In this document: positions 1-9,362 of the stretch, one piece after another
Layout of the letters: each line of letters begins with the position of its first letter
Numbering within the stretch: the first letter of the stretch is position 1
Assembly: GCF_014699075.1 (NCBI RefSeq)
Contig: NZ_JACXAB010000003.1
Coordinates: 62,001 to 126,000 of the forward strand
Reading direction: 5' to 3'
DNA: 64,000 nt
Source: Microvirga sp.
GTDB lineage: Bacteria > Pseudomonadota > Alphaproteobacteria > Rhizobiales > Beijerinckiaceae
The notes under the pieces: model-generated
Database searches by the model: none
What the model saw: the letters and a program-made list of their open reading frames with translations, nothing else
Told to the model about the DNA's origin: nothing
Translations under genes and position numbers: made by a program

Positions 1-233
1 AGAGCCGAGGCCGTGGCGCCGAGCAGCACGAACACGGTCGAGAAGCCCGCTACGAACAGCAGCGCCGCCAGAACTGCCCTCCTCCGCACGGCGCGATCAT
101 CGCCCGCACTCAGCTGGTCGAACGTGGTGCCGGCGAGAAACGACAGGTAAGGCGGCACCAGCGGCAGCACGCAGGGACTCAAGAAACTGATGAGGCCCCC
201 AAGGGCCGCGGCCGGAAAGGAAACGCTGAGCAT
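1..233 (-). CDS. CcdA-family cytochrome c biogenesis / thiol-disulfide transporter, cut by window edge
   Basis: Only the first 77 codons are in the window; the gene runs off the left edge. The reverse strand opens with ATG at 233 and reads into a hydrophobic segment with the CcdA/DsbD signature SPCVLPLVPPYLSFLAG, followed by a basic loop and a second membrane segment (VLAALLFVAGFSTVFVLL). In this family the Cys in the first helix takes part in moving reducing equivalents from cytoplasmic thioredoxin to periplasmic thiol proteins, as needed for cytochrome c maturation. The gene is divergent from the P1 peptidase at 331. The family call is firm; the exact partner (CcmG, DsbE or other) cannot be known from the fragment. 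Confidence 0.82.
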   Translation of the reverse strand, partial: MLSVSFPAAALGGLISFLSPCVLPLVPPYLSFLAGTTFDQLSAGDDRAVRRRAVLAALLFVAGFSTVFVLLGATASA

Positions 234-330
234 GACGAGCCTTCTATCCCGTCGCCCTCGTCTTAGAAAGCCGCTGAAACGCCGCTTCGCCAGCTTGTGA
301 AGAGACCCGGTTTCCGGTTTGCTTACGGCC

Positions 331-1341
331 ATGACCCAAACCCGCAATCTCATCACCGATGTGGCAGGCCTTCGCGTCGGCAATGCCCATGACGCGGCTC
401 TCGGCTCCGGCGTCACGGTGGCGCTCTTCGACGAGCCTGCCGTCGCCTCCTGCTTTGCCATGGGCGGGGCGCCCGCCACCCGTGAGACCGATCTGCTCGA
501 TCCCGACAAGATGGTGCCCAGCATCCACGGAGTCGTGCTCTCCGGCGGCTCCGCCTTCGGGCTCGATGCCGCGAGCGGTGTTCAGGCGTACTTAAGAGAA
601 CGGGAAATCGGCTTCGCGATCCGCGAGGCCCTCGTGCCCATCGTCTGCCAAGCCTCCAGCTTCGATCTCCTGAACGGCGGCAACAAGGATTGGGGTCGCT
701 ATCCGCCCTATCGGGACCTCGGCTTCCAGGCAGCGGAGCAGGCCAGCCTCAACTTCGACCTCGGCACCGCAGGGGGCGGCTATGGCGCGACCACGGCCAA
801 CCTGAAGGGCGGGCTCGGCTCGACGAGTGCGACCACATCGTCAGGTCACAGGGTTGGCGCGCTCGTGATCGTGAATGCCATCGCTTCTGCCGTGATCGGC
901 GACGGTCCCCATTTCTGGGCCGGAGCTTATGAGGAGGGCAGCGAGTTCGGCGGGCTGGGACTTCCCTCGCAGGTCAGCCCGAAGATGCGGTCGCTCGTCT
1001 GGAAGGGCGGACCCCAGCTGGCCACCACCATTGCCCTGGTTGCCACCGATGCGGTGCTGACGAAGGCGCAGGCCAGGCGCCTCGCCATCGCGTCCCATGC
1101 GGGCCTCGCTCGGGCCTTACGCTTCTCGCATGCCCTGTTCGACGGGGACACGATCTTCGCAGCAGCCACGGGCCGCAAACCGCTTCGGGACGAGGCGGCG
1201 GAGTTCACGGAAATTACGGCTCTGGCCGCCGACTGCCTGACCCGCGCCATCGCCCGCGGCGTCTACGAGGCCACAGCCCTGCCTTATCCGGGTGCGCAGC
1301 CGGCTTGGCGGGACCTGTTCGGGGAAATTGCCCGAGACTAG
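331..1341 (+). CDS. P1-family peptidase (DmpA-type aminopeptidase)
   Basis: A 336-residue protein of the DmpA/BapA family of Ntn-type hydrolases, which cleave themselves into alpha and beta chains and expose a new N-terminal nucleophile. Visible family motifs are TDVAGLRVGNAHD near the start, VLSGGSAFGLDAASGV (residues 69-84), LGTAGGGYGATTANLKGGLGS (about 144-164) and FDGDTIFAAATG near the end. Self-cleavage probably occurs in or next to GLGSTS (161-166), by analogy with the Gly-Ser site of DmpA. Known members release N-terminal L- or D-residues or beta-amino acids; the substrate here is unknown. I use ATG 331 because the conserved block begins right after it; a TTG at 319 is possible. The gene converges on the regulator remnant, with a 4-base overlap. 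Confidence 0.85.
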   Translation: MTQTRNLITDVAGLRVGNAHDAALGSGVTVALFDEPAVASCFAMGGAPATRETDLLDPDKMVPSIHGVVLSGGSAFGLDAASGVQAYLREREIGFAIREALVPIVCQASSFDLLNGGNKDWGRYPPYRDLGFQAAEQASLNFDLGTAGGGYGATTANLKGGLGSTSATTSSGHRVGALVIVNAIASAVIGDGPHFWAGAYEEGSEFGGLGLPSQVSPKMRSLVWKGGPQLATTIALVATDAVLTKAQARRLAIASHAGLARALRFSHALFDGDTIFAAATGRKPLRDEAAEFTEITALAADCLTRAIARGVYEATALPYPGAQPAWRDLFGEIARD

Positions 1342-2314
1342 TGCAGCACCGCTCGCCCTGCGGCGGAGCCATATTCAGGATCGTCGCTGAGCCGCTGCAG
1401 GAAACCCGCCATGCGGGCTTCGAGACCGTTCTGGGCTCTCCCGAGCGTACGATCAAAAACGGCCTGAACGTTCTCGGCTGAAGCCAGAAGAGCGGCAGCC
1501 AAGCGCGGAGATGCGGCTGCGACGAGCCTTGTCCAATGCTGAGCCTCGCCGGCATCGATAGCGAACCGGGTCCGCACCAGATCCATCAGCCTGTTGTCGG
1601 AAGGAGCCGGCTGGATCATGAGCAACGTGCTGTTGCAGCCGAACAGATCCTGAGCCGCGCCACGCATCGGAATCAGATAAGCGACTGCTGGCCCCTGTTC
1701 ACTCGTGGCCGGGAGAGGGATCGGGCCGCGGAGCTGATCGAACAGGCCGGCCGTGATGCGTTCAAGGCTCTCGCTCAAGGCTTGGTGTGCGTGCCGGTCC
1801 GTGAAGACAATCCGATCGCCCGCTCTGACGCCGACCTGGGTCAGCCGGGTCTCCATGGCCGCATTGCAGGCCAGGAGTTTGCCGCTTTGGGTAACCACGG
1901 CTGCCGGAACTTTCATGAACTGCAAGGCCGATACCGTTGACCGCGCCTGTCTCAATCCGAGGTTCGTGAGAAGCATGGCCGAGCGTGCCAAGTGAGGGCG
2001 GAGCCGGTTCAGTCTGACCCTCAGTGCCTGGTCCATTGGACCGTCATGGTAGGGACGCTCGAAACGGAAGGAAACGATGCCGCTCCCCGGAAGCTGCATG
2101 AGGGCGCCGGCAGACCAACCACCGCCCCGTGGACGGATGAAATCCCGGTACATCGGGATCGATTCGAGTTCGGCGGGCGCGAACAGATCCGTCTCGCTGA
2201 TGAATTGACGATGTTTCTTCTGACTGGCCCGTTCAGCCCAGGTATTCCGAAGGTGCCAGCCTTCGGCATACCATTCTCCCAGGATCGAGTGGCAGCGCCC
2301 CGAAGCAAGCCAGG
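1338..2314 (-). pseudogene. LuxR-type regulator, 3' part, separated from its start by an IS element
   Basis: The frame stays open from the IS edge at 2314 to TAG at 1338. The protein resembles the alphaproteobacterial family with an N-terminal sensing region followed by a LuxR-type helix-turn-helix. The central part contains PMYRDFIRPRGGGW, a PAS-like stretch (VVTQSGKLLACNAAMETRL), and a C-terminal segment with the spacing of a LuxR helix-turn-helix but a divergent sequence (DAGEAQHWTRLVAAASPRL and following). Joining this part to 3734-3889, with one copy of the 8-bp duplication removed, gives a single 375-codon frame. A short in-frame ATG at 2153 could start a truncated product, but nothing supports its use. 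Function is lost unless the element excises. Confidence 0.8.
2307..2314. repeat. Target-site duplication, left copy (AAGCCAGG)
   Basis: The octamer AAGCCAGG lies directly outside the left end of the IS element and recurs at 3734-3741 outside the right end. An 8-9 bp duplication is usual for the IS256 family. It can be read as 9 bp (CAAGCCAGG) if the right edge is moved by one base. Confidence 0.9.
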
Positions 2315-3733
2315 GGATAGGTCCCAGTGCGTGGTGTAGCTCGACGGGAGCCCAGCGGTCGGCCCGCGCGCCCTCAGTAGCGCCGTAGCGGGCCGGGCGC
2401 TGGGCAGGTGGTCATCGGCGATTTCCGGTTAGGGTTGGGTTGCGACATCCACCTGCAACCGAGAGACCCCCGATGACCAACCCCATGATGGACCTCAAGA
2501 GCCTGGTCGAGAAGACCCCGGACGCCGATCTGCTGCGCGAGATGGTCAGCTTCGCGGCCGAGCGGCTGATGGAGCTGGAGGTCGGTGCCCTCACCGGCGC
2601 TGCCTATGGCGAGAAGAGCCCGGAGCGCCTGGCCCAGCGCAACGGCTACCGCGAACGCGACTGGCACACCCGTGCCGGCACGGTGGAACTGCGCATCCCG
2701 AAGCTGCGCACCGGCTCCTACTTTCCGGGCTTTCTCGAGCCCCGCCGCATGGCCGAGAAGGCGCTCACGGCTGTGATCCACGAGGCCTACATCCAGGGCA
2801 TCTCCACCCGCTCAGTCGACGATCTCGTCAAGGCGCTGGGCATGACCGGCATCTCCAAAAGCCAGGTGAGCCGCCTGTGCGAGGAGATCGACGACCGGGT
2901 GAACGCCTTCCTGGAACGGCCGATCGAGGGTGAGTGGCCCTACCTGTGGGTCGATGCCACCTACGTGAAGGTGCGCCAGAACGGCCGCATCGTCTCGGTG
3001 GCGGTGATTGTGGCGGTGGGCGTCAACAGCGATGGCCGGCGCGAGGTGCTGGGCCTGGACATCGGCCCCTCGGAGGCGGAGCCGTTCTGGACGGCTTTCC
3101 TGCGCCAACTCACCCGGCGGGGTTTGCGCGGCGTGAAGCTGGTGATCTCGGACGCGCATGAGGGGATCAAGGCCGCCGTGTCCAAGGTGCTCTGTGCCAC
3201 CTGGCAGAGGTGTCGGGTGCACTTCATGAGGAATGCCCTGGCGCATGCCGGCAAGAATGGCCGGCGTCAGCCTTCATGGCCACGGCTTTTGCCCAGAACA
3301 CGCCCGAGGCGGCTCGCCAGCAGTGGCGGCAAGTCGCCGACCAACTGCGTCCTAAGCTGCCGAAGCTGTCCGCCCTGATGGATGAGGCCGAGACAGATGT
3401 GCTGGCCTACATGGGCTTTCCGGCTCCGCACCGGACCAAGCTGCATTCGACCAATCCTCTGGAGCGGCTCAATGGCGAGATCAAGCGCCGGACGGATGTG
3501 GTGGGCATCTTTCCGAACGAGGCGGCGATCCGGCGGCTGGTGGGCGCGATCCTTTTGGAGCAGAACGACGAATGGGTGGTGCAGCGGGCCCGCTATCTGA
3601 CGCTGGAAACCATGGCGCCGATGAGCGATGATCTCTTGGTCAGCTTGCCTGCCGTGGCGATCTGATCATTCCGGCTCTGGCCGGTGATCGTGGTGATCCG
3701 CCGTCAGTTACACCACGCCAAGGGACACGATCC
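2315..3733 (+). mobile_element. IS256-family insertion sequence, 1419 bp
   Basis: The ends are imperfect inverted repeats. The left end reads GGATAGGTCCC then GCGTGGTGTAGCT; the right end on the opposite strand reads GGATCGTGTCCC then GCGTGGTGTAACT, and both continue to GACGG. The element carries one DDE transposase and is flanked by the 8-bp repeat AAGCCAGG. Length, end structure and duplication size all fit IS256. It sits inside the coding sequence of a LuxR-type regulator. The transposase is frameshifted, so the copy probably cannot move unless helped in trans. Confidence 0.93.
2473..3665 (+). pseudogene. IS256-family (Mutator-type) DDE transposase, frameshifted
   Basis: The reading frame starts at ATG 2473 ([16 protein letters not shown]) and follows the usual IS256 layout: N-terminal DNA-binding region, then first catalytic Asp in [11 protein letters not shown], second Asp in [12 protein letters not shown], and catalytic Glu in NPLERLNGEIKRR near the C terminus. 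Continuity breaks near 3264-3275: the first frame becomes nonsense after GKNGRR and stops at 3378, while the family sequence resumes in another frame as [20 protein letters not shown] and runs to TGA at 3665. Against the usual family sequence, recalled from memory, about 7 bases are missing. IS256 transposases normally come from one frame, so this looks like a loss of function, not programmed frameshifting. Confidence 0.88.
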
Positions 3734-3741
3734 AAGCCAGG
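3734..3741. repeat. Target-site duplication, right copy (AAGCCAGG)
   Basis: Matches 2307-2314 exactly and abuts the right inverted repeat of the IS256-family element. Confidence 0.9.
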
Positions 3742-3889
3742 ACCTCTCGCCTTCTCCCAGGATGGTGGTCATGGAGCCACCATCCTTCCCTGCAAAGCCG
3801 GAAATCTGCTCCAGAACCTTCAGCCATCTCTCCGGAATGACCGCAGCTTCATAGACTTGGTTGATTAAGGCCCGGTCGTCCCCCAGCAT
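3734..3889 (-). pseudogene. LuxR-type regulator, 5' part
   Basis: This is the amino-terminal piece of the gene that continues at 2314-1338. ATG 3889 follows an AGGGG ribosome-binding site about 7 bases upstream and starts MLGDDRALINQVYEAAVIPE. The motif 'Y.AA..PERW...L..I' is typical of the N terminus of this regulator family. The frame is intact to the IS edge, then enters the element and stops at 3704-3706. In the rejoined frame the junction reads GERSW-LASGRCHSILGEWYAEG, with no lost or gained codon. Confidence 0.8.
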
Positions 3890-4018
3890 CCACTTCCCCT
3901 GCAACGCTGGGGTGGATCATAAACGCTCCAACATCTCATTCAAGAATTTTCCCCTCTAAACGGATAGTATTGCACTCTACCTTAGAAGGGCACGATCAGC
4001 GCGGCAGGCAGAGGCAGT

Positions 4019-5260
4019 CTAAAACCGATCCGCCCGATAAGGATTCGGATCAACGGCAGGCGTCTCGCCCGTGATCATCTCGGCGAGCAGCCGGCCCGTG
4101 ACCGGACCCAGGGTCAGGCCGTGATGGGCATGGCCGAAGCCGAACCAGAGGTTCTTGTGCTTGGGTGCCGGGCCGATGATCGGCATCATGTCCGGCGTGC
4201 AGGGGCGCATGCCCATCCAGGGCTCCGGATCGACCCGCTCGCCCAGGGGGAAGAACTCCTTGGCGATCGGCTCGGCGCGCCCGAGCTGCACGGGGGTCTT
4301 GGGCGCATCGCGGTGGGCGAATTCCGCCCCTGTCGTGAGGCGGATGCCTTTCGACATCGGCGCAAGGAAATAGCCGCGGTCGAAGTCGAGGGTCGGGCGG
4401 TTGAGCACCGCATTGCCCTGCGGCTTGTAGTGCATGTGGTAGCCGCGCTTGACCGCCAGCGGCAGGTTATAGCCGAGCTGCCTCGTGACCACATCGGCCC
4501 AGGCACCGAGCGCCACCACGACATCGCCGGCCTCCACCGGCCCCCTCTCGGTCTGGACGCGCCAGCCAGTCTGGGTTTCCTCCAGCGTCCTGGCATCGGC
4601 CGCCGCCAGTTCGCCGCCGAGGCGCTCGAACAGGCTCACATAGCCCATGGTGAGCAGGTGAGGGTCCGACACGGAAGCCGGATCGGTCCAGTGGATGCCG
4701 CCCTTCGTCTCCACCTTCAGGTGCGGCTCACGCTCGGCCACGGCTCTGGTGTCGAGGGCATCGAAGTTGACGCCGAAATCGCGCCTCACCTCTTCCGCGT
4801 CGCGAAACTGCTCGTCGCGGCTCTTCTCGTCGCGAAAAACCTTCATCCAGCCGGTCGGGCGGATCAGGTGCGTGGAGCCGGATTCCTCGGCCAGCGCCAT
4901 GTGCTCGGTGACGCTGCGCTCGATCAGGGGCGCGTACATCCGGGCGATCGCCTTGTGCTGGGCGGGGCGCGAATGCATCCAGTACTGCCACAGGAAGGGC
5001 GCGAGCCTTGGGATCGCGGCCCAATGGTAGTGGGCGTCGATGGTGTTGTTCAGCGCATAGCGCAGGAGCGCGCCGAAATCGTGCGGGAAGCCGTAAGGAT
5101 AGACGCCCTCGCGCTGGATCAGGCCGGCATTGCCGAAGGACGTCTCCTCGCCGGGCTTGCGCTTGTCGACCAGCAGCACCGACCGCCCGCGCTTCTGAAG
5201 GTGCACGGCAATGGACACGCCGACGATTCCGGCCCCGAGAACAACCACATCCTTACGCAT
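4019..5260 (-). CDS. FAD-dependent D-amino acid dehydrogenase-like oxidoreductase (DadA family)
   Basis: A 413-residue DAO-fold flavoprotein. ATG 5260 leads straight into the Rossmann motif [12 protein letters not shown] (Gly9, 11, 14) that binds the FAD adenosine phosphate, followed by the acidic end of beta-2 ([13 protein letters not shown]). The C terminus has the family blocks [18 protein letters not shown] and [20 protein letters not shown]. Relatives oxidise D-amino acids or related amines and pass electrons to the respiratory chain. A longer frame from 5320 exists, but its extra 20 residues are not family-like. The gene is divergent from rpe. The nearby P1 peptidase and murI also touch D-amino acids or peptides, but that is loose context and not proof of substrate. 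Confidence 0.82.
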   Translation of the reverse strand: MRKDVVVLGAGIVGVSIAVHLQKRGRSVLLVDKRKPGEETSFGNAGLIQREGVYPYGFPHDFGALLRYALNNTIDAHYHWAAIPRLAPFLWQYWMHSRPAQHKAIARMYAPLIERSVTEHMALAEESGSTHLIRPTGWMKVFRDEKSRDEQFRDAEEVRRDFGVNFDALDTRAVAEREPHLKVETKGGIHWTDPASVSDPHLLTMGYVSLFERLGGELAAADARTLEETQTGWRVQTERGPVEAGDVVVALGAWADVVTRQLGYNLPLAVKRGYHMHYKPQGNAVLNRPTLDFDRGYFLAPMSKGIRLTTGAEFAHRDAPKTPVQLGRAEPIAKEFFPLGERVDPEPWMGMRPCTPDMMPIIGPAPKHKNLWFGFGHAHHGLTLGPVTGRLLAEMITGETPAVDPNPYRADRF

Positions 5261-5473
5261 GAAGGCCCTGCCCCATCTCAGCCGCCCCTCGAGGACGAAA
5301 GGCGCGCTCGTATCGTTCAAACGAGGCCTTCTTTACTCCTGTTGGATCGAGCCCGTCCACGGATTTCCTGCGGCAGACGGGCCTCTCCCCAGGTGAGTGG
5401 TATTGGATTGGTTCATGCCTTGAGCGCCAACGTCCCGTTGCCGTGCGGGCAGGCTCGTGCTACCGGCGCGGCC

Positions 5474-6145
5474 ATGACACGTCCCCTGCTCATCGCCCCC
5501 TCCATCCTGGCCGCCGATTTTTCCAAACTCGGCGAGGAGATCCGCGCCGTCGACGCCGCCGGCGCCGACTGGATCCACATCGACGTGATGGACGGCCACT
5601 TCGTGCCGAACATCACCATCGGACCCGACGTGGTGAAGGCCCTGCGCCCCCACACCCAAAAGGTCTTCGACGTGCACCTGATGATCGCGCCGGTCGATCC
5701 GTATTTGAAAGCCTTCGCCAAGGCAGGCGCGGACATCATCAGCATCCATGCGGAAGCAGGCCCGCACCTGCACCGGTCACTTCAGACGATCCGGGCGCTC
5801 GGCAAGAAGGCCGGCGTGGTGCTCAATCCGGGCACCCATGAGTCCGCCATCGAGCCCGTGCTCGACATGGTCGATCTCGTCCTGCTGATGACCGTCAATC
5901 CCGGGTTCGGCGGGCAAGCCTTCATCGGGTCGGTCTGCGACAAGGTCCGCCGGATCAAGGCCATGATCGGCGACCGCGACATCGACATCGAGATCGACGG
6001 CGGCGTGACGACAGAGACGGCCCCTCTCGTGGCTGCCGCCGGCGCCAACGCGCTGGTCGCCGGCTCCGCCACCTTCAAGGGCGGGCCTTCCGCTTATGCC
6101 GCCAACATGGCGGCCATTCGCGAGGCGGCGGCAAAGGCCCGTTGA
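5474..6145 (+). CDS. rpe: Ribulose-phosphate 3-epimerase
   Basis: A 223-residue TIM barrel, the usual length for Rpe, which interconverts ribulose 5-phosphate and xylulose 5-phosphate in the pentose phosphate or Calvin pathway. Metal-binding and catalytic motifs are in place: [14 protein letters not shown] (His35, Asp37), [18 protein letters not shown] and IEIDGGV, followed by the phosphate-binding end [12 protein letters not shown] 5474 is chosen because [16 protein letters not shown] is the canonical start; the open frame extends far upstream only as antisense of the oxidase. The gene stands alone between divergent and convergent neighbours. Confidence 0.96.
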   Translation: MTRPLLIAPSILAADFSKLGEEIRAVDAAGADWIHIDVMDGHFVPNITIGPDVVKALRPHTQKVFDVHLMIAPVDPYLKAFAKAGADIISIHAEAGPHLHRSLQTIRALGKKAGVVLNPGTHESAIEPVLDMVDLVLLMTVNPGFGGQAFIGSVCDKVRRIKAMIGDRDIDIEIDGGVTTETAPLVAAAGANALVAGSATFKGGPSAYAANMAAIREAAAKAR

Positions 6146-6167
6146 GCACTCTGCCGCCGCGGCAATG

Positions 6168-7748
6168 CTAGTACACGCTGAAATCGCTATGCGTCATCTT
6201 CAGGTTTTTCGTGAGGGTGGCGAATTTGATCTGCGCCCCTGAGCCGGTGCCATCCGCGTCATAGTAAAGGGCGCCGGCCTTCTTATCGTAGATGATGCGG
6301 TCGCTCTTATCCTGGGCCTTTGACCCGGTGTGGAAAGCAGAGGCCGAAAGCCAACCGCGCTTGAGCTTCACGAAAGCCGCATCATCCAGATAGATGGTGT
6401 CGTTCTTGACCGAGTAATCCATGATCCGGTCGACATTGGTTTTCTTGTTCGGCGCCGCGTCGAAAACGAAACCGTCCCGTCCGGTACCGCCTGTCAGCCT
6501 GTCGTTTCCGTCTCCGCCATAGAGCCAGTCGTTACCGCCGCGTGCATTCAGCACATCGGACCCGAGATTGCCCCGCAGCGTGTTGGTCACGGCGCTTCCA
6601 TCGATCCTGTCGCCGAACTGGCCGCCAGAGACGCTCTCGATGTCCGTGAAGCGGTCGGTGGTTCCGCATCCGTCCCGGGCCACACCGCTGACGAGATCGA
6701 TCGTCACGCCGCCGAGGCCGCCGCGGGTCTTGTCGACTGAATACGAAATGGTGTCCGTGCCGGCTCCCCCGGCGATGATGTCGTCACCGCCCATGCCTTG
6801 GAAGTTCTCATCACGGGATGAACCGGTGAGGGTGTTGGCATTGCCCGTTCCACGGATTCCTTCGACATTGATGACGACGTCCGTCCGACCCCAGGGATCC
6901 CTGACCCATTCCGCCGAGAGGTCTGCGACGATCCCGCCCGGCCCGGCATAATCGACATAGGTGAGCGTATCGAAACCCTCTCCGCCGTCCAGGGTGTCGG
7001 CCCCCTCGCCACCGGAGAGGAAGTCGTTGCCGCCAAGCCCGGAGATCCTGTCATTTCCCCTCAGGCCATAGAGCGTGTTGTCGAAGTTGTTGCCGGTCAG
7101 GGTGTCCGCATAAGAGGTGCCCTCAAGCCCCTCGACGGAGATCAAACGATCAACACCGCCCCAAGGATCGGCAACACTTCCCTGACGGAGGTCGATGACG
7201 GCTCCCAGACTGTTCTCGTCCCCACCGGCAATCTCGTAGTTCCAATAGGAAACGAGATCGAAACCGGCCCCGCCATCGATCACGTCGCTGCCGGAGCCCG
7301 GCGTCACGTCGTCGTCTCCGGCGCCGCTGGTGACGGTGTCGTTCCCGTCATAGCCATAAAACGAGTCCCGGCTGGCGCTGCCGATCAGCACATCCGAGCC
7401 GCTGAACAGATGGCTGACCAGGCCGATCTCGCTGTACATGTCGACGCCGAACTTGGGGCCGACCTCGCTCAGGGCGATGTTCAACCCGCTGATTTCCGCG
7501 ACCTTTTTATCGTATGCGGAATCCCACAGAGCGATGCTCGTGATCGTGCCGCCCATCCAGGGATTGTCCTGGCTGCGGTCATATTGAAAACCGTAACCTG
7601 TCAGGACGACGCGGTTCAGATCCGACGTTCCGAGTACGATGACGGTCGGCGACGTATAGCGGACCGATCCCTGCCCGACCCCGTTGAAGAAGGAGTTGAT
7701 ACGGAAAGTCTCCTCCGGGTAGTTCGGGGTCGTTGTCAGCACGCTCAT
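6168..7748 (-). CDS. RTX-type calcium-binding protein 1, probable type I secretion substrate
   Basis: The protein has 526 residues. Residues 1-120 form a non-repeat domain of unknown type (NSFFNGVGQGSVRY... GGTITSIALWDS). After that come several blocks of glycine-aspartate nonapeptides of the GGxGxDxxx type that fold as calcium-bound beta rolls (for example GNDFLSGGEGADTLDGGEG and GNDWLYGGDGNDRLTGG). The last 104 residues (GRDGFVFD to HSDFSVY) form the tail shared with the other three RTX genes here: an Asn-Val-Asp block, DRIIYDKKAGALYYDADGTG, and an acidic residue followed by hydrophobics at the very end, as in type I secretion signals. There is no Sec signal. ATG 7748 is preferred over GTG 7757. 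No secretion genes are in the window. The role could be adhesin, matrix protein or enzyme. Confidence 0.85.
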   Translation of the reverse strand: MSVLTTTPNYPEETFRINSFFNGVGQGSVRYTSPTVIVLGTSDLNRVVLTGYGFQYDRSQDNPWMGGTITSIALWDSAYDKKVAEISGLNIALSEVGPKFGVDMYSEIGLVSHLFSGSDVLIGSASRDSFYGYDGNDTVTSGAGDDDVTPGSGSDVIDGGAGFDLVSYWNYEIAGGDENSLGAVIDLRQGSVADPWGGVDRLISVEGLEGTSYADTLTGNNFDNTLYGLRGNDRISGLGGNDFLSGGEGADTLDGGEGFDTLTYVDYAGPGGIVADLSAEWVRDPWGRTDVVINVEGIRGTGNANTLTGSSRDENFQGMGGDDIIAGGAGTDTISYSVDKTRGGLGGVTIDLVSGVARDGCGTTDRFTDIESVSGGQFGDRIDGSAVTNTLRGNLGSDVLNARGGNDWLYGGDGNDRLTGGTGRDGFVFDAAPNKKTNVDRIMDYSVKNDTIYLDDAAFVKLKRGWLSASAFHTGSKAQDKSDRIIYDKKAGALYYDADGTGSGAQIKFATLTKNLKMTHSDFSVY

Positions 7749-8005
7749 GGGATCCACTCGTATTTTATATCATTTCAATTATTGCCTTTCCGGAAACGGT
7801 TGTCCAGCTACAATGTGGAGTTGTCTTTACTGTTTTGAGGGTCCTGATGGGATCTTGGCTTGCGTTGGAACCGGTCATCCAATAGCGATCACCGCACTGT
7901 TTTCAGACAAATCCCGCAGACCTGCGTGACAGGCGTGTCCGCTCGCCCCGAGCCAACAGGTCCATGGGAACTTGGCGGCTCGTGCCGCTTGCAGGAGAGA
8001 CCAAC

Positions 8006-9319
8006 GTGATCCCTCGCTACAGCCGTCCCGAGATGGTGGCCATCTGGTCGCCGGAAACCAAGTTCCGCATCTGGTTCGAGATCGAGGCCCATGCCACCAC
8101 GGCGCTCGCCAATCTCGGCGTCGTGCCCAAGGAAGCAGCGGAGACGGTGTGGGAGAAGGGCTCGAAGGCCACCTTCGACGTGGAGCGGATCGACGCCATT
8201 GAGCGTGAGGTCAAGCATGACGTCATCGCCTTCCTCACGCACCTCTCCGAGATCGTCGGCCCCGAAGCGCGCTTCGTCCACCAGGGCATGACCTCGTCCG
8301 ACGTGCTCGACACCACCTTCAACGTGCAGCTCGCCCGCGCCACCGACATCCTGCTGCGCGACATGGACGAGCTGCTCGCGGCCATCAAGCGCCGCGCCCT
8401 CGAGCACAAGATGACGCCGACCATCGGCCGCTCGCACGGCATCCATGCGGAGCCCACCACCTTCGGCCTCAAGCTCGCCCAGGCTTATGCGGAGTTCGAG
8501 CGCTGCAAGCTGCGGCTCATCGAAGCCCAGCGGGAGATCTCCACCTGCGCCATTTCCGGCGCCGTCGGCACCTTCGCCAACATCGATCCTTCCGTCGAGG
8601 ACTACGTGGCCGAGCAGATGGGTCTGTCGGTCGAGCCGGTCTCGACCCAGGTCATCCCCCGCGACCGGCACGCCATGTATTTCGCGACGCTCGGCGTCAT
8701 CGCCTCCTCCATCGAGCGGCTGGCGACGGAAGTGCGCCACCTGCAGCGCAGCGAGGTTCTGGAGGCGGAAGAGTTCTTCTCGGCGGGCCAGAAGGGCTCG
8801 TCCGCCATGCCGCACAAGCGCAACCCGGTGCTCACCGAGAACCTGACCGGCCTCGCCCGCATGGTGCGCGCCTATGCGATGCCGGCCATGGAGAACGTGG
8901 CCCTTTGGCACGAGCGGGACATCTCCCACTCGTCCGTCGAGCGCATGATCGGGCCGGACGCCACCGTGACCCTGGACTTCGCGCTCGCGCGCCTCACCAA
9001 CGTGATCGACAAGCTCGTGGTCTATCCGGAGAACATGCAGAAGAACCTGGACCGCCTCGGCGGCCTCGTGCATTCGCAGCGCGTTCTCCTGGCGCTCACC
9101 CAGAAGGGCGCCTCCCGTGAGGACGCCTACCGGCTCGTCCAGCGCAACGCCATGCCGGTCTGGCGCGGCGAAGGCGACTTCCTCACCCTGCTGAAGGGTG
9201 ATGCCGACGTGACGAAGTACCTGTCGGCAGAGGAAATCGAGACCTGCTTCGATCTCGGCTACCACTTCAAGCATGTGGATACGATCTTCACGCGGGTCTT
9301 TGGCGCTGGTGGCGCATAG
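8006..9319 (+). CDS. purB: Adenylosuccinate lyase
   Basis: A 437-residue protein of the fumarase/aspartase superfamily. PurB removes fumarate from SAICAR and from adenylosuccinate in purine synthesis. The superfamily signature GSSAMPHKRNP is at residues 264-274, and TSSDVLDT and the His-containing GRSHGIHAEPTTFG carry the other active-site positions. The start is GTG 8006, giving MIPRYSRPEMVAIWSPETKF, the usual start for this subfamily. It has a clear AGGAGA ribosome-binding site at 7993-7998, whereas the open frame from 7964 has none. The alpha/beta hydrolase at 9363 follows 43 bases downstream. Confidence 0.97.
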   Translation: MIPRYSRPEMVAIWSPETKFRIWFEIEAHATTALANLGVVPKEAAETVWEKGSKATFDVERIDAIEREVKHDVIAFLTHLSEIVGPEARFVHQGMTSSDVLDTTFNVQLARATDILLRDMDELLAAIKRRALEHKMTPTIGRSHGIHAEPTTFGLKLAQAYAEFERCKLRLIEAQREISTCAISGAVGTFANIDPSVEDYVAEQMGLSVEPVSTQVIPRDRHAMYFATLGVIASSIERLATEVRHLQRSEVLEAEEFFSAGQKGSSAMPHKRNPVLTENLTGLARMVRAYAMPAMENVALWHERDISHSSVERMIGPDATVTLDFALARLTNVIDKLVVYPENMQKNLDRLGGLVHSQRVLLALTQKGASREDAYRLVQRNAMPVWRGEGDFLTLLKGDADVTKYLSAEEIETCFDLGYHFKHVDTIFTRVFGAGGA

Positions 9320-9362
9320 CTGAGCGCTTGAACGGGGCTTGAGCCGTCTTTATCTCCGGAGC

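Noticed and set aside
244..528. A 94-codon reverse-strand frame over the start of the P1 peptidase
   Set aside because: It overlaps the conserved peptidase start and has no motif.
2374..3254. Reverse-strand frames inside the IS element
   Set aside because: All overlap the transposase and show no domain; IS256 elements encode one protein.
4121..5473. Extension of rpe upstream of 5474 as one 674-residue protein
   Set aside because: The upstream part is antisense to the FAD oxidoreductase, and Rpe proteins start at the conserved [16 protein letters not shown].
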